Assembly (NCBI RefSeq): GCF_010729305.1
Contig: NZ_AP022574.1
Span: 2,976,001 to 3,040,000, forward strand
Reading direction: 5' to 3'
Source of the DNA: Mycolicibacterium psychrotolerans
GTDB lineage: Bacteria; Actinomycetota; Actinomycetes; Mycobacteriales; Mycobacteriaceae
Length of the DNA: 64,000 nt
Shown: piece by piece, positions 9,463-17,809 of the stretch
How positions within the stretch are numbered: position 1 is the stretch's first letter
Layout: every line of letters begins with the position of its first letter
Program-made: the position numbers and the translations under genes
Notes under the pieces: generated by a model
Told to the model about the DNA's origin: nothing
Databases searched by the model: none
What the model saw: the letters and a program-made list of their open reading frames with translations, nothing else

Positions 9463-10524
9463 GTGACGCCCCGCGAGACGAACGCAGGCTCGGACGACGA
9501 CTTCGGTCGAAGCACCAGCCGAATCGACGTGCCGCCCGACCTGGTCGTGGGCCTGCTTGGCCGCTCCGACGAGAATCTGCGGGCGCTGGAGACTCTGCTC
9601 TCCGCTGACATCCACGCCCGCGGCAACGCCGTGACCCTCTCCGGCGAGCCGGCCGACGTCGCGCTGGCCGAGCGGGCGATCTCCGAGCTGATCGAGATCG
9701 TGGGCAGCGGCCAGCGGCTGACGCCCGAGGCCGTGCGCCACAGCGTCGCGATGCTCACCGGGATGCAGGACGGCACGGTGGACGAGTCGCCGGCCGAGGT
9801 GCTGACGCTCGACATCCTGAGCCGGCGCGGCAAGACGATCCGGCCCAAGACGCTCAACCAGAAGCGCTACGTGGACGCGATCGACAACCACACCATCGTG
9901 TTCGGCATCGGCCCCGCCGGCACCGGCAAGACGTATCTGGCCATGGCCAAAGCCGTCAGCGCGCTGCAGACCAAGCAGGTCAGCCGCATCATCCTGACCC
10001 GGCCCGCCGTGGAAGCCGGTGAGCGCCTGGGCTTTTTGCCCGGCACGCTGAGCGAGAAGATCGACCCGTACCTGCGACCGCTGTACGACGCCCTGCACGA
10101 CATGATGGACCCCGAGCTGATCCCGAAGCTGATGAGCGCCGGTGTCATCGAGGTGGCGCCGCTGGCCTATATGCGCGGCCGCACGATCTCGGATGCGTTC
10201 ATCATCCTCGACGAGGCGCAGAACACCACCGCCGAGCAGATGAAGATGTTCCTCACCCGGCTCGGATTCAACTCCAAAATCGTTGTCACCGGCGACATCA
10301 CGCAGGTCGATCTGCCCGGCGGGGCACCCTCGGGTCTCAACGCCGCGACGCGCATCCTCGCCGGCATCGACGACATCCACTTCGCCGAACTCACCAGTGC
10401 CGACGTGGTCCGGCACCGGCTGGTGTCCGAGATCGTGGACGCCTACGCCAGGGCCGAGGAGCCGAGCCTGATGAACCGGGCCCAGCGACGCGCGTCGGGC
10501 ACCGGGAACCGGTCGAGGCGGTAA
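9463..10524 (+). CDS. phoH: PhoH-family ATPase
   Basis: A 353-aa PhoH-like P-loop NTPase. Walker A is GPAGTGKT and Walker B is IILDEAQN. An N-terminal KH-like region (about 15-100) precedes the ATPase domain. PhoH proteins are linked to RNA metabolism and are nearly always encoded next to the endoribonuclease gene ybeY, as here (8-bp gap). I choose the GTG at 9463 because the resulting length is close to the 352 residues I remember for M. tuberculosis PhoH1 (Rv2368c) and upstream in-frame sequence belongs to rsmE. The Shine-Dalgarno is weak. Confidence 0.92.
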   Translation: MTPRETNAGSDDDFGRSTSRIDVPPDLVVGLLGRSDENLRALETLLSADIHARGNAVTLSGEPADVALAERAISELIEIVGSGQRLTPEAVRHSVAMLTGMQDGTVDESPAEVLTLDILSRRGKTIRPKTLNQKRYVDAIDNHTIVFGIGPAGTGKTYLAMAKAVSALQTKQVSRIILTRPAVEAGERLGFLPGTLSEKIDPYLRPLYDALHDMMDPELIPKLMSAGVIEVAPLAYMRGRTISDAFIILDEAQNTTAEQMKMFLTRLGFNSKIVVTGDITQVDLPGGAPSGLNAATRILAGIDDIHFAELTSADVVRHRLVSEIVDAYARAEEPSLMNRAQRRASGTGNRSRR

Positions 10525-10532
10525 CGCGACCC

Positions 10533-11123
10533 ATGACCATAGAGGTGTCCAACGAGTCGGGCATCGACGTCTCCGAGTCCGAACTCGTCAGCGTCGCGCG
10601 CTTCGTGATCCGGAAGATGGACGTCAACCCCGCCGCCGAGCTGTCCATGGTGCTGCTCGACTCCGCGGCGATGGCCGATCTGCACATGCGCTGGATGGAT
10701 CTGCCCGGCCCCACCGACGTGATGAGCTTTCCGATGGACGAGCTCGAGCCCGGCGGGCGGCCCGACGCCCCCGAGCCGGGCCCGGAGATGCTCGGCGACA
10801 TCGTGCTGTGTCCCGAGTTCGCCGCCGGCCAGGCCGCCGATGCCGGCCACACCCTCGGTCAGGAACTGGCGTTGCTGACCGTCCACGGTGTGCTGCATCT
10901 GCTGGGGTACGACCACGCCGAACCCGACGAGGAGAGAGAGATGTTCGCGCTGCAGCGGCAGCTGCTCGAGGAGTGGGTGGCCGAGCAGGTCGAGGCCTAC
11001 CACCAGGACCGGCAGAACGAGAAGGACCGTCGGCTGCTGGACAAGTCCCGATACTTCGATGATCTGAACCACGGCGATGATCTGAACCACGGCGATGATC
11101 TGAACCACGGCGACACTCCGTGA
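10533..11123 (+). CDS. ybeY: Endoribonuclease YbeY with repetitive C-terminal tail
   Basis: A 196-aa UPF0054 metalloendoribonuclease acting in 16S rRNA 3'-end maturation and ribosome quality control. The zinc ligands are the H-x3-H-x5-H motif, His118, His122 and His128 ([11 protein letters not shown]). The conserved fold ends near residue 175. The last 20 or so residues are a lineage-specific tail of three DDLNHG repeats encoded by an exact 18-bp tandem repeat. The gene overlaps the next one by four bases (GTGA). Confidence 0.95.
   Translation: MTIEVSNESGIDVSESELVSVARFVIRKMDVNPAAELSMVLLDSAAMADLHMRWMDLPGPTDVMSFPMDELEPGGRPDAPEPGPEMLGDIVLCPEFAAGQAADAGHTLGQELALLTVHGVLHLLGYDHAEPDEEREMFALQRQLLEEWVAEQVEAYHQDRQNEKDRRLLDKSRYFDDLNHGDDLNHGDDLNHGDTP
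11058..11111 (+). repeat. 18-bp tandem repeat, three exact copies, in the ybeY 3' end
   Basis: GATGATCTGAACCACGGC occurs at 11058-11075, 11076-11093 and 11094-11111. It is in frame and encodes DDLNHG three times. Because the unit is a multiple of three, copy-number change would only lengthen or shorten the acidic/His tail of YbeY and would not shift the frame before the overlapping downstream start. Confidence 0.95.
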
Positions 11124-12430
11124 CCGGGCTCGGACAGCTGATCGGCGCGATCTTCCTGATCGGCTTCGCCGGCCTCTTCGCCGCGATCGACGCCGCCATC
11201 AGCACCGTGTCGATCGCCCGGGTCGAGGAGCTGGTGCGCGACGAGCGCCCCGGCGCCGTCCGGCTGGCGCAGGTGATGGTCGACCGGCCGAGATACATCA
11301 ATCTCGTTGTGCTGCTGCGTATTGCGTGCGAAGTCAGCGCGACGGTGCTGCTCGCGGCCTATCTCGACGACTACCTCGGTGTCAGCGGCGGCCTGATGAC
11401 GGCCGCGGCGATCATGACGGTGATCAGCTTCGTGGCCATCGGCGTCGGTCCGCGCACGGTGGGCCGGCAGAACGCGTACACGATCGCGTTGGTGTCGGCG
11501 CTTCCGCTGCAGGGCATCTCGGTGGTGCTCGTCCCGGTCAGCCGGCTGCTGGTGCTCATCGGTAACGCGCTGACGCCCGGCCGCGGTTTCCGCAACGGAC
11601 CGTTCGCCTCGGAGATCGAACTGCGCGAGGTCGTCGACCTGGCCCAGCAGCGCGGCGTGGTGGCCGACGACGAACGCAGGATGATCCAGTCGGTGTTCGA
11701 GCTCGGCGACACCCCGGCCCGCGAGGTGATGGTGCCGCGCACCGAGATGGTGTGGATCGAAAGTGACAAGACAGCGGGTCAAGCGACGTCTTTGGCGGTG
11801 CGCAGCGGGCATTCCCGCATCCCGGTGATCGGGGAGAACGTCGACGACGTCGTCGGCGTGGTCTACCTCAAGGACCTCGTGCAGCGCACCTACTACTCGA
11901 CGACCGGCGGCCGGGACACCAAGGTGTCCGACGTGATGCGCAAACCGGCGTTCGTGCCCGACTCCAAGCCGCTGGACGCGCTGCTGCGCGAGATGCAGCT
12001 CGACCGTGTCCACATGGTGCTGCTGGTCGACGAGTACGGCGCGATCGCCGGGCTGGTGACCATCGAGGACGTGCTCGAGGAGATCGTCGGCGAGATCGCC
12101 GACGAGTACGACACCGACGAGGTCGCGCCGGTCGAGGAGCTGGGCGACCGGCAGTACCGGGTGTCGGCGCGACTGCCCATCGAGGATCTGCGCGAGCTCT
12201 ACGACCTGGAGTTGGACGAGGACCTCGACGTCGACACGGTCGGTGGCCTGCTCGCCCTCGAGCTGGGCCGGGTGCCGCTGCCTGGTGCCGAGATCACGTG
12301 GGACGGGCTGATGTTGCGCGCCGAGGGCGGACCCGATCCCCGCGGGCGCGTCCGCGTCGGCACCGTGCTGGTCAGCCCCACCGAACCCGAATCCGTGCCG
12401 GACGGCGACGGACAGGAGGGACGGGAATGA
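11120..12430 (+). CDS. CNNM/CorC-HlyC family CBS-domain membrane protein
   Basis: A 436-aa protein with an N-terminal CNNM (DUF21) domain of about four membrane segments (residues 1-160), a tandem CBS pair (about 185-320, including PRTEMVWI and [21 protein letters not shown]), and a C-terminal CorC_HlyC domain. Older annotation calls these hemolysin-like; current knowledge links the CNNM/CorC family to Mg2+ and other divalent cation transport. It matches Rv2366c in content and position. The GTG start overlaps the ybeY stop and its own stop overlaps the next ATG, so expression is coupled. Confidence 0.9.
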   Translation: MTGLGQLIGAIFLIGFAGLFAAIDAAISTVSIARVEELVRDERPGAVRLAQVMVDRPRYINLVVLLRIACEVSATVLLAAYLDDYLGVSGGLMTAAAIMTVISFVAIGVGPRTVGRQNAYTIALVSALPLQGISVVLVPVSRLLVLIGNALTPGRGFRNGPFASEIELREVVDLAQQRGVVADDERRMIQSVFELGDTPAREVMVPRTEMVWIESDKTAGQATSLAVRSGHSRIPVIGENVDDVVGVVYLKDLVQRTYYSTTGGRDTKVSDVMRKPAFVPDSKPLDALLREMQLDRVHMVLLVDEYGAIAGLVTIEDVLEEIVGEIADEYDTDEVAPVEELGDRQYRVSARLPIEDLRELYDLELDEDLDVDTVGGLLALELGRVPLPGAEITWDGLMLRAEGGPDPRGRVRVGTVLVSPTEPESVPDGDGQEGRE

Positions 12431-12744
12431 CCGAACTCGACGCGGAGGACGCCAAACTCGTCGTGCTGGCGCGCGGTGCGATGGGTCGCGCCGACGCCGC
12501 CAGCGGCGCCGCGGTGCGCGACGCCGACGGCCGCACCTATGCCGGGGCGCCGGTGGCGCTGGCCGCGCTGGAGCTGACTGCGCTGCAGGCCGCCGTCGCG
12601 GCCGCGGTGTCCAGCGGCGCGACAGGCCTGGAGGCCGCCGTGCTCGTCGGCGGCGCGGCCGACGACCCGGGCGTCGCCGCGGTGCGCGAGCTGTCGGCCG
12701 ATGCGGCCGTCATCGTCACCGACAGGGCCGGGAATCCCCGATGA
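12427..12744 (+). CDS. Cytidine-deaminase-like protein lacking the zinc site
   Basis: A 105-aa protein corresponding to the small gene between the CBS protein and era in mycobacteria (Rv2365c). Its pattern follows the cytidine deaminase fold: a [16 protein letters not shown] strand pair, then [13 protein letters not shown] where active enzymes have the zinc-binding C/H-A-E helix. The zinc Cys/His is absent and no PCxxC motif follows, so I expect no deaminase activity; a scaffold or regulatory role is possible. It overlaps both neighbours by four bases. Confidence 0.75.
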   Translation: MTELDAEDAKLVVLARGAMGRADAASGAAVRDADGRTYAGAPVALAALELTALQAAVAAAVSSGATGLEAAVLVGGAADDPGVAAVRELSADAAVIVTDRAGNPR

Positions 12745-13643
12745 GCGTCGAATTCCGTTCGGGTTTCGCCTGTTTCGTCGGCCGGCCCAACACCGGCAAG
12801 TCCACGCTGACCAATGCGCTGGTCGGCGCCAAGGTCGCCATCACGTCCAACCGCCCGCAGACCACCCGGCACACGATCCGCGGCATCGTGCACCGCGACA
12901 CCTTCCAGATCGTTCTGGTCGACACCCCGGGCCTGCACCGGCCCCGAACCCTGCTCGGGCAGCGGCTCAACGATCTGGTCAAGGGCACCTACTCCGAGGT
13001 CGACGTGATCGGGCTGTGTATCCCCGCCGACGAGAAGATCGGTCCCGGCGACCGCTGGATCTACGAACAGATCCGCGCCATCGCGCCGAGGACCACCCTC
13101 GTCGCGATCGTCACGAAGATCGACAAGGTGTCCAAAGACGCTGTCGCGCAACAACTCATGGCGGTCAGCGAGCTCGTCGGGCCCGACACCGAGATCGTGC
13201 CCGTGTCGGCGACTTCGGGCACCCAGCTCGACGTCCTCACCGACGTGATCGTCGCGCAGCTGCCGCCCGGCCCGGCGTTCTACCCCGACGGGGAACTCAC
13301 AGACGAACCCGAAGAGGTTCTGATGGCCGAGCTGATACGCGAGGCCGCGCTCGAAGGCGTGCGCGACGAGCTGCCGCACTCGCTGGCGGTGGTGATCGAC
13401 GAGGTCGAAGCTCGCGAGGGCCGCGATGATCTGATCGATGTCCGCGCCATCCTCTACGTCGAACGCGATTCGCAGAAGGGCATCGTGATCGGCAAGGGCG
13501 GCGCCCGGCTGCGCGAGGTGGGCACCGCGGCGCGCACTCAGATCGAGAAGCTGCTCGGCACCAAGGTCTACCTCGACCTGCGCGTGAAGATCGCGAAGAA
13601 CTGGCAGCGCGATCCCAAGCAGCTGGGCCGGCTGGGTTTCTGA
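12741..13643 (+). CDS. era: GTPase Era
   Basis: A 300-aa Era, the GTPase that binds the 3' end of 16S rRNA and promotes 30S maturation. Motifs are G1 GRPNTGKST, G3 DTPG, G4 TKID, and a C-terminal KH domain with VIGKGGARLREVG. The length is standard. The ATG overlaps the preceding stop (ATGA). This is the last gene of the block that runs from dnaJ2; a hairpin region follows it. In M. tuberculosis the next genes are amiA2 and recO, which here lie about 25 kb away beyond the PKS-NRPS insertion. Confidence 0.96.
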   Translation: MSVEFRSGFACFVGRPNTGKSTLTNALVGAKVAITSNRPQTTRHTIRGIVHRDTFQIVLVDTPGLHRPRTLLGQRLNDLVKGTYSEVDVIGLCIPADEKIGPGDRWIYEQIRAIAPRTTLVAIVTKIDKVSKDAVAQQLMAVSELVGPDTEIVPVSATSGTQLDVLTDVIVAQLPPGPAFYPDGELTDEPEEVLMAELIREAALEGVRDELPHSLAVVIDEVEAREGRDDLIDVRAILYVERDSQKGIVIGKGGARLREVGTAARTQIEKLLGTKVYLDLRVKIAKNWQRDPKQLGRLGF

Positions 13644-13678
13644 AGCGCGTGAAGGCGCCGGCGCCGGCGTCGGCGACG

Positions 13679-13726
13679 CAGTAGCGCCGCCCCGCCTTCG
13701 GGGCTGATTGCAGTGGTTCGCTACTG
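13679..13726 (+). terminator. Composite hairpin after era, at the edge of the insertion
   Basis: An inner stem GCCCCG-CCTT-CGGGGC (13689-13704) is enclosed by a perfect 8-bp inverted repeat CAGTAGCG (13679-13686)/CGCTACTG (13719-13726). It lies 36 bases after the era stop and is the likely terminator of that operon. No T-run follows. It also marks the boundary between conserved and accessory DNA. Confidence 0.55.
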
Positions 13727-13763
13727 AATCGACCGGGTCGCGCCACAGCGATCATCTGTAGTT

Positions 13764-14171
13764 GTGAAGCCGGCACGCGACGTCCGAACGAAGCGGATCA
13801 CGCTGAACATCGATCCGGTCGAGGCGCGCGATCTCCTGGAGCGCGTTCCGCGGGCGTGCGTGGCATTCGTCGACGCCGACGGTCCACGTGTGGAACCGGT
13901 CGTCGTTCGCTGCACGGACGGTCACTACATGGTCGGCATGCCGCCGAACGCCGCGCGCCGGATCACTGATGACGCAGAAGTGGTGCTGCTCATCGACGAG
14001 GGCTTCCAGTTCTTCGACCTCCGAGCGATCTACGTGCGCGGACATGTCCAGCTATGCGATGTCGCGGCGAGCGCGGACGACGATCGCGTGTGGGCGAGGC
14101 TGCAGCCGACGAGAATCCTCGCTTGGGATTACGCGAGTATCAGGGAGGTGGAGGTGGACGATGAATCCTGA
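13764..14171 (+). CDS. PNPOx-like split-barrel protein, first of a pair
   Basis: A 135-aa protein resembling the pyridoxamine-5'-phosphate oxidase-like split beta-barrel family, members of which bind FMN, F420 or heme in actinobacteria. The support is its pattern (CVAFVDADGPRVEPVVVRC, then an IYVRGHVQL strand), not a catalytic signature. The GTG at 13764 lacks a visible Shine-Dalgarno, so the exact start is uncertain. It overlaps the following PNPOx-like gene by 11 bases. It sits at the edge of the insertion on the opposite strand from the PKS-NRPS operon, and a role in that pathway is unproven. Confidence 0.6.
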   Translation: MKPARDVRTKRITLNIDPVEARDLLERVPRACVAFVDADGPRVEPVVVRCTDGHYMVGMPPNAARRITDDAEVVLLIDEGFQFFDLRAIYVRGHVQLCDVAASADDDRVWARLQPTRILAWDYASIREVEVDDES

Positions 14172-14622
14172 CGATTCGGTGGTCACCGACGTCCTTCGCC
14201 GTGCGATGGTCGCGCGTATCGCGACCGTCTCCCGCTCTGGGCGACCGCACGTAAATCCGCTCTACTTCGTGTGCGGGGCAGGAAAAATCTACCTCGGCAC
14301 GACGGACCGAACTCTGGCCGCGCGAAACGTCAGGGCCGACCCGCGGGTGACGGTGCTGTTCGACATCGAGGGCGATCCGGCCGATCGGAGGATCGTGAGG
14401 ATCCGCGGCGATGCCATCGTCAGGACCGACGCCAAGATGATCCGCTGGTACATACCGCGCGATCTGCGGAAGTACATCCTCAGCCGCCGGGGGATGGCCG
14501 ACACCCTCGAACACGCTCGACTCCTGCCGATAGTCGCTCGCTTTGTCTCATCGGGGGAGAAGGGCAAGGCGTGTGTGCTCGTAGTCCGACCGCTGGACGC
14601 GGAAGTCATCACTCAGCGGTGA
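14161..14622 (+). CDS. PNPOx-family FMN/F420-binding protein
   Basis: A 153-aa split-barrel protein with the usual opening of this family (MVARIATVSRSGRPHVNPLYF), a central GTTDRTLAARNVRADPRV segment and a following strand pair. Such proteins often reduce or oxidise small substrates with FMN or F420H2. The ATG at 14161 lies inside the end of the previous gene, preceded by a GGAGGTGGAGG purine tract, so the pair is translationally coupled. Its 3' end overlaps the convergent methyltransferase gene by 14 bases. The substrate is unknown. Confidence 0.75.
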   Translation: MNPDDSVVTDVLRRAMVARIATVSRSGRPHVNPLYFVCGAGKIYLGTTDRTLAARNVRADPRVTVLFDIEGDPADRRIVRIRGDAIVRTDAKMIRWYIPRDLRKYILSRRGMADTLEHARLLPIVARFVSSGEKGKACVLVVRPLDAEVITQR

Positions 14623-15391
14623 AGCAGTGCATGCGGTACAGGTACTCCCCGCGCTGCATGGCGCGGTAGAACTTGGTGCCTTCCATGCCTGAGTACTCGC
14701 GACCAAGGGGTTGCAGGATTCTGGGCATCCGACCGACCAAATCCGCTATGCGGCAGGCGTTCCTCTCCAGCCCCCGCAGGACTTGCGCATTGATGTCCTC
14801 GCGGGAGCGCATCAGCAGCGGGGCGTCGGCCAGGTCCGTCTGCCACTGAGCAACCTCGCCGCGGGGCCGGAGGTCGGTGTAGTGGAAATGGCCTCCTGGC
14901 CGCAACACACGGGCCGCCTCGGCGAGGAATCGAGAGAAGTGTCTGTAGGCAGCGGACGATTCGACATTGATCACGGTGTCGAAGGATCTGTCAGGGAAGG
15001 GCAGGTGCTCCGCGTCACCGTGCACGAAGTCGACGTTGGCCAGATTGTGCCGCCGACGGCAGAATGCGACGGCGCTTTTGTTCAGGTCCAATCCTGTGTA
15101 CGTCGCGGGTTGCAGCGTACGCATCACATACGAGGCTCCACCGCCGTGGCCACAACCGACCTCGAGCACCTGTTTGTTCCGGAGCTCGGCCTGTGTAGCC
15201 GTGCGGTGATAGAGCTGGATGTAATACCGGTGCGGTTCATCAGATTCGCTCAGCGGCAGAGCCATCGGGGGATCCTCCTCGTAGCCGACGTTGAGGAACA
15301 CGACGTCGTCGTCATCGAACATGCGGGTCTGGACCCGATAGAACGACTTCGAGACCAATCGATTGAACGACAAGAAATAGGTCAGTTCCAC
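14609..15391 (-). CDS. O-methyltransferase similar to phthiotriol dimycocerosate methyltransferase
   Basis: A 260-aa class I SAM methyltransferase. Motif I is VLEVGCGHGGG; VHGDAEHLPFPDRSFD and RVLRPGGHFHYTDLRP are the later motifs. The sequence runs close to remembered M. tuberculosis Rv2952, including YEEDPPM, SDEPHR, LYHRTAT and the C-terminal YRMHCFTAE. Rv2952 O-methylates the diol-lipid phthiotriol, and glycopeptidolipid fatty-acyl O-methyltransferases belong to the same group. I infer it methylates a hydroxyl on the lipid part of the PKS-NRPS product. It is the last gene of the operon, 13 bases after the P450. Confidence 0.85.
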   Translation of the reverse strand: MELTYFLSFNRLVSKSFYRVQTRMFDDDDVVFLNVGYEEDPPMALPLSESDEPHRYYIQLYHRTATQAELRNKQVLEVGCGHGGGASYVMRTLQPATYTGLDLNKSAVAFCRRRHNLANVDFVHGDAEHLPFPDRSFDTVINVESSAAYRHFSRFLAEAARVLRPGGHFHYTDLRPRGEVAQWQTDLADAPLLMRSREDINAQVLRGLERNACRIADLVGRMPRILQPLGREYSGMEGTKFYRAMQRGEYLYRMHCFTAE

Positions 15392-15404
15392 AGGACACCC
15401 GGTT

Positions 15405-16883
15405 TCATGTTGAGACGATCATGTTGTGGTCCAGCGTCTCGATTCGGCGAACGAGCACGGGGAAGCCGTCGGTCGGGGTGGGCATCGAGGTCAGATCCCA
15501 TTCCAACGTGTACCCGGGTCGCAGCTCGATCCGGTGTTCCCGCAGCACATGCCAGACCACGACCTTCACCACGGTGGTCGCGAAGTGCATGCCGATGCAC
15601 TTGTGTGCTCCCGCACCGAACGGGACGAATGCAAGGCGGTGCGATTTGTCCTCGCGGCGATCGTTGCCGAACCGCTCCGGATCGAACATCTGTGGGGTGG
15701 TCCACAGCTGCGGCAGGTAATGGTTGAGCAACGGGGCGACGGCGATCATCGTGCCCGCGGGGACGAAGTGCCCCTGAATCGAGCTGTCCACCAGTGCTTT
15801 CCGAAAAAGCACAGGAACCGGCGGAAATAGTCTTATCGACTCGTTGATGACCATCCCCAGCCAGTGCATGCGCTCCAGCGCATCCAGGTCGAGCGGCCCC
15901 GCTCCCGCCACAGCCGACGACTCAGTCCGCACGCGATCCTGCCACTGGGGTTGAAGCGCCAACTGGTGAAGCACGGCTGTCGCGGCGGCCGCCGACGTTT
16001 CTATGGCAGCTGCCATGAGGAAGATCATGTGGTTGACAACGTCGTCGTCGCGGAGCCGATTGCCGTCCTCGTCGCGAGCGCGGCACAGCACGGCGAAGAG
16101 GTCCGCGCCGCCGGACCGGCGCCGTGCGTCGATCCCGGCGCGGAAGTATCGCTCGAGGGTGCGTCTGCCGCGTACACCGGCTGACCACCGCAAGCCGGGA
16201 AACGGGGCCCTGATCACCGCGGAGGCGGCCCGCAGACAATCGGCGGATGCCTGGTTCACCAGGTCGCGCTGCGGTCCCGGGTCGTCGCCGGTGAACACGG
16301 TGGCAGCGATATCCAGCAGCGTTCGCTTGAGGTACGGATAGGCCAGCATTTCGCCGCGGTCGCACAGGGTCGCCGCGGCCGCACCGCCGACGGCGTCCAT
16401 CGAATGCACGTACCCGCTGAGTCGTTCCCGGGTGAACGCCTCCTGCATGATGCGGCGGTGACAGCGGTGCTCCTCGAAGTCCAACAGCATCAGTCCCCGG
16501 TTGAAGAATCGGCCGGAGAAGAACTCCTGACCCTTCTGTGAGAATGCGTGATCCTTGTTGGTGAGCACTTCGTCGGAGGCCTCGGGGCCCAGTGCCAGAA
16601 CGATCGGCATCGCAAATCCACGCATCCACGAGACCGGACCGAAGTTTTCCAGCCGACCGTGCAGGAAGTCGATGGGCTGCGTTGCGGCCGCTAGGATGTG
16701 GCCGACTATCGGCATCCCTTTATTGCCGGGAACTGGTTTCAGTCCGGTGCCTTCCGGTGCCGGACAGAAGTCGCGTGAAACCGGTTCTGCGCTCAGCATC
16801 CTACGGCTGAGGATCGCACCCGCGCTCAGAGCGCGTCTTTTTGCGCGGAGACGGATCGCTTCTGCGAACCCTGGTCCTGTCAC
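15405..16883 (-). CDS. Cytochrome P450, CYP136-like
   Basis: A 492-aa P450. Cys429 in FGAGAHKCIG is the heme ligand; the ExxR motif is NESIR and the I-helix is AAAIETSAAA. The length equals, and many blocks (SGLKPV-like, RGLMLLDFEEH, HRRIMQEAF, VNHMIFLM, PTDGFPV) resemble, M. tuberculosis CYP136A1 (Rv3059), whose natural substrate I do not know. In this operon it probably hydroxylates or otherwise oxidises the acyl or peptide scaffold, giving a hydroxyl for the O-methyltransferase or acyltransferase. The ATG overlaps the SDR stop (ATGA). Confidence 0.88.
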   Translation of the reverse strand: MTGPGFAEAIRLRAKRRALSAGAILSRRMLSAEPVSRDFCPAPEGTGLKPVPGNKGMPIVGHILAAATQPIDFLHGRLENFGPVSWMRGFAMPIVLALGPEASDEVLTNKDHAFSQKGQEFFSGRFFNRGLMLLDFEEHRCHRRIMQEAFTRERLSGYVHSMDAVGGAAAATLCDRGEMLAYPYLKRTLLDIAATVFTGDDPGPQRDLVNQASADCLRAASAVIRAPFPGLRWSAGVRGRRTLERYFRAGIDARRRSGGADLFAVLCRARDEDGNRLRDDDVVNHMIFLMAAAIETSAAAATAVLHQLALQPQWQDRVRTESSAVAGAGPLDLDALERMHWLGMVINESIRLFPPVPVLFRKALVDSSIQGHFVPAGTMIAVAPLLNHYLPQLWTTPQMFDPERFGNDRREDKSHRLAFVPFGAGAHKCIGMHFATTVVKVVVWHVLREHRIELRPGYTLEWDLTSMPTPTDGFPVLVRRIETLDHNMIVST

Positions 16884-17809
16884 GGTGCCACTTCCCGGAT
16901 CTCTCGGTGCCGGTACGTCGACCTCGCGGCAGCATCAAGACCAAGGGGTAACAGGGCGTCCATCATGCGATCCGGCACCAGGGCGCGGGCGAGTGCGCTG
17001 CCTGTCGAATCGACCCCGACCCGGTACCGGACCTTCGGCCGTTTCGCTCCGAGCGCAGCCGCCACGGCATCGGCGAAGTCCGAGGGCAGGGTCATGCTCG
17101 CGCGGGCCAGGCGTTCACTCACGTTCAGGAAGTCGATGAACCGCTCGCGGTAGACCTCGAGGATCTCAGTGGGGGCGGAACCGATGATCTCCTCGGCGGA
17201 TTCCCGAATCTTGCCCCAGATCGGGGTATAGACCGTCCCGGGTTCGATCACCGAAACACGCACTCCCAGGGGCCGCAACTCGCGCCGCAGAGCGTCGCTG
17301 AGTCCTTCTTTTGCGCACTGGGCCGCCGCATACGCTGCCAGATAGGGGCCGGGGAGGTTGGCGACACCGGAGCCGACGTTGACAATCCTGCCTTCAGATG
17401 CGCGGAGCAACGGAAGGAAGCGCTGCAGGACGGCGATTGAGCCGACGACGTTGGTTTCGAGTTGGGCACGCAGAGCCGCCAGCGGAAGGCATTCCAGGGG
17501 TGAGCTGACCGAGATGCCTGCGTTGTTCACCACACCCCAGAGCCCGGTGTCGACGCACGCGTGCTCGAGATTACTGCCGGCCCGAGAGATCGAAGCTGCA
17601 TCGGTGACGTCGAGAATGACCGGGATCAGCTCGCCCGGTGACGGTGGTACCGAGGCCAGGGCGGAGGAACTCGACTCGGTTCGCACTCCTGCGAACACCC
17701 GATAGCCGAGTTCGGCCAGGCGGACGGCCGCGGCCCGTCCCAATCCGCTCGAAGCGCCGGTGATCAGCACCGACTTCGACCGGGCCGGCGTCAGGGTTGT
17801 GGAACGCAT
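16880..17809 (-). CDS. Short-chain dehydrogenase/reductase with altered active site
   Basis: A 309-aa SDR. The cofactor motif TGASSGLG lies near residue 17 and the NNAG motif is present (VVNNAGISVS). The active-site segment reads Y-A-A-A-Q-C-A-K, so the expected YxxxK lysine is Gln (codon CAG), with a Lys three residues later. The Ser before it (NVGSGVA) is kept. I choose the ATG at 17809; the frame stays open further upstream but that stretch is antisense-like and lies inside the MMPL gene. The two genes overlap by 19 bases. Expected role: oxidation or reduction of a hydroxyl or keto group on the pathway product, if still active. Confidence 0.85.
   Translation of the reverse strand: MRSTTLTPARSKSVLITGASSGLGRAAAVRLAELGYRVFAGVRTESSSSALASVPPSPGELIPVILDVTDAASISRAGSNLEHACVDTGLWGVVNNAGISVSSPLECLPLAALRAQLETNVVGSIAVLQRFLPLLRASEGRIVNVGSGVANLPGPYLAAYAAAQCAKEGLSDALRRELRPLGVRVSVIEPGTVYTPIWGKIRESAEEIIGSAPTEILEVYRERFIDFLNVSERLARASMTLPSDFADAVAAALGAKRPKVRYRVGVDSTGSALARALVPDRMMDALLPLGLDAAARSTYRHREIREVAP

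Noticed and set aside
11058..11111. CRISPR-like array
   Set aside because: The 18-bp copies are directly adjacent without spacers and lie in frame inside ybeY.
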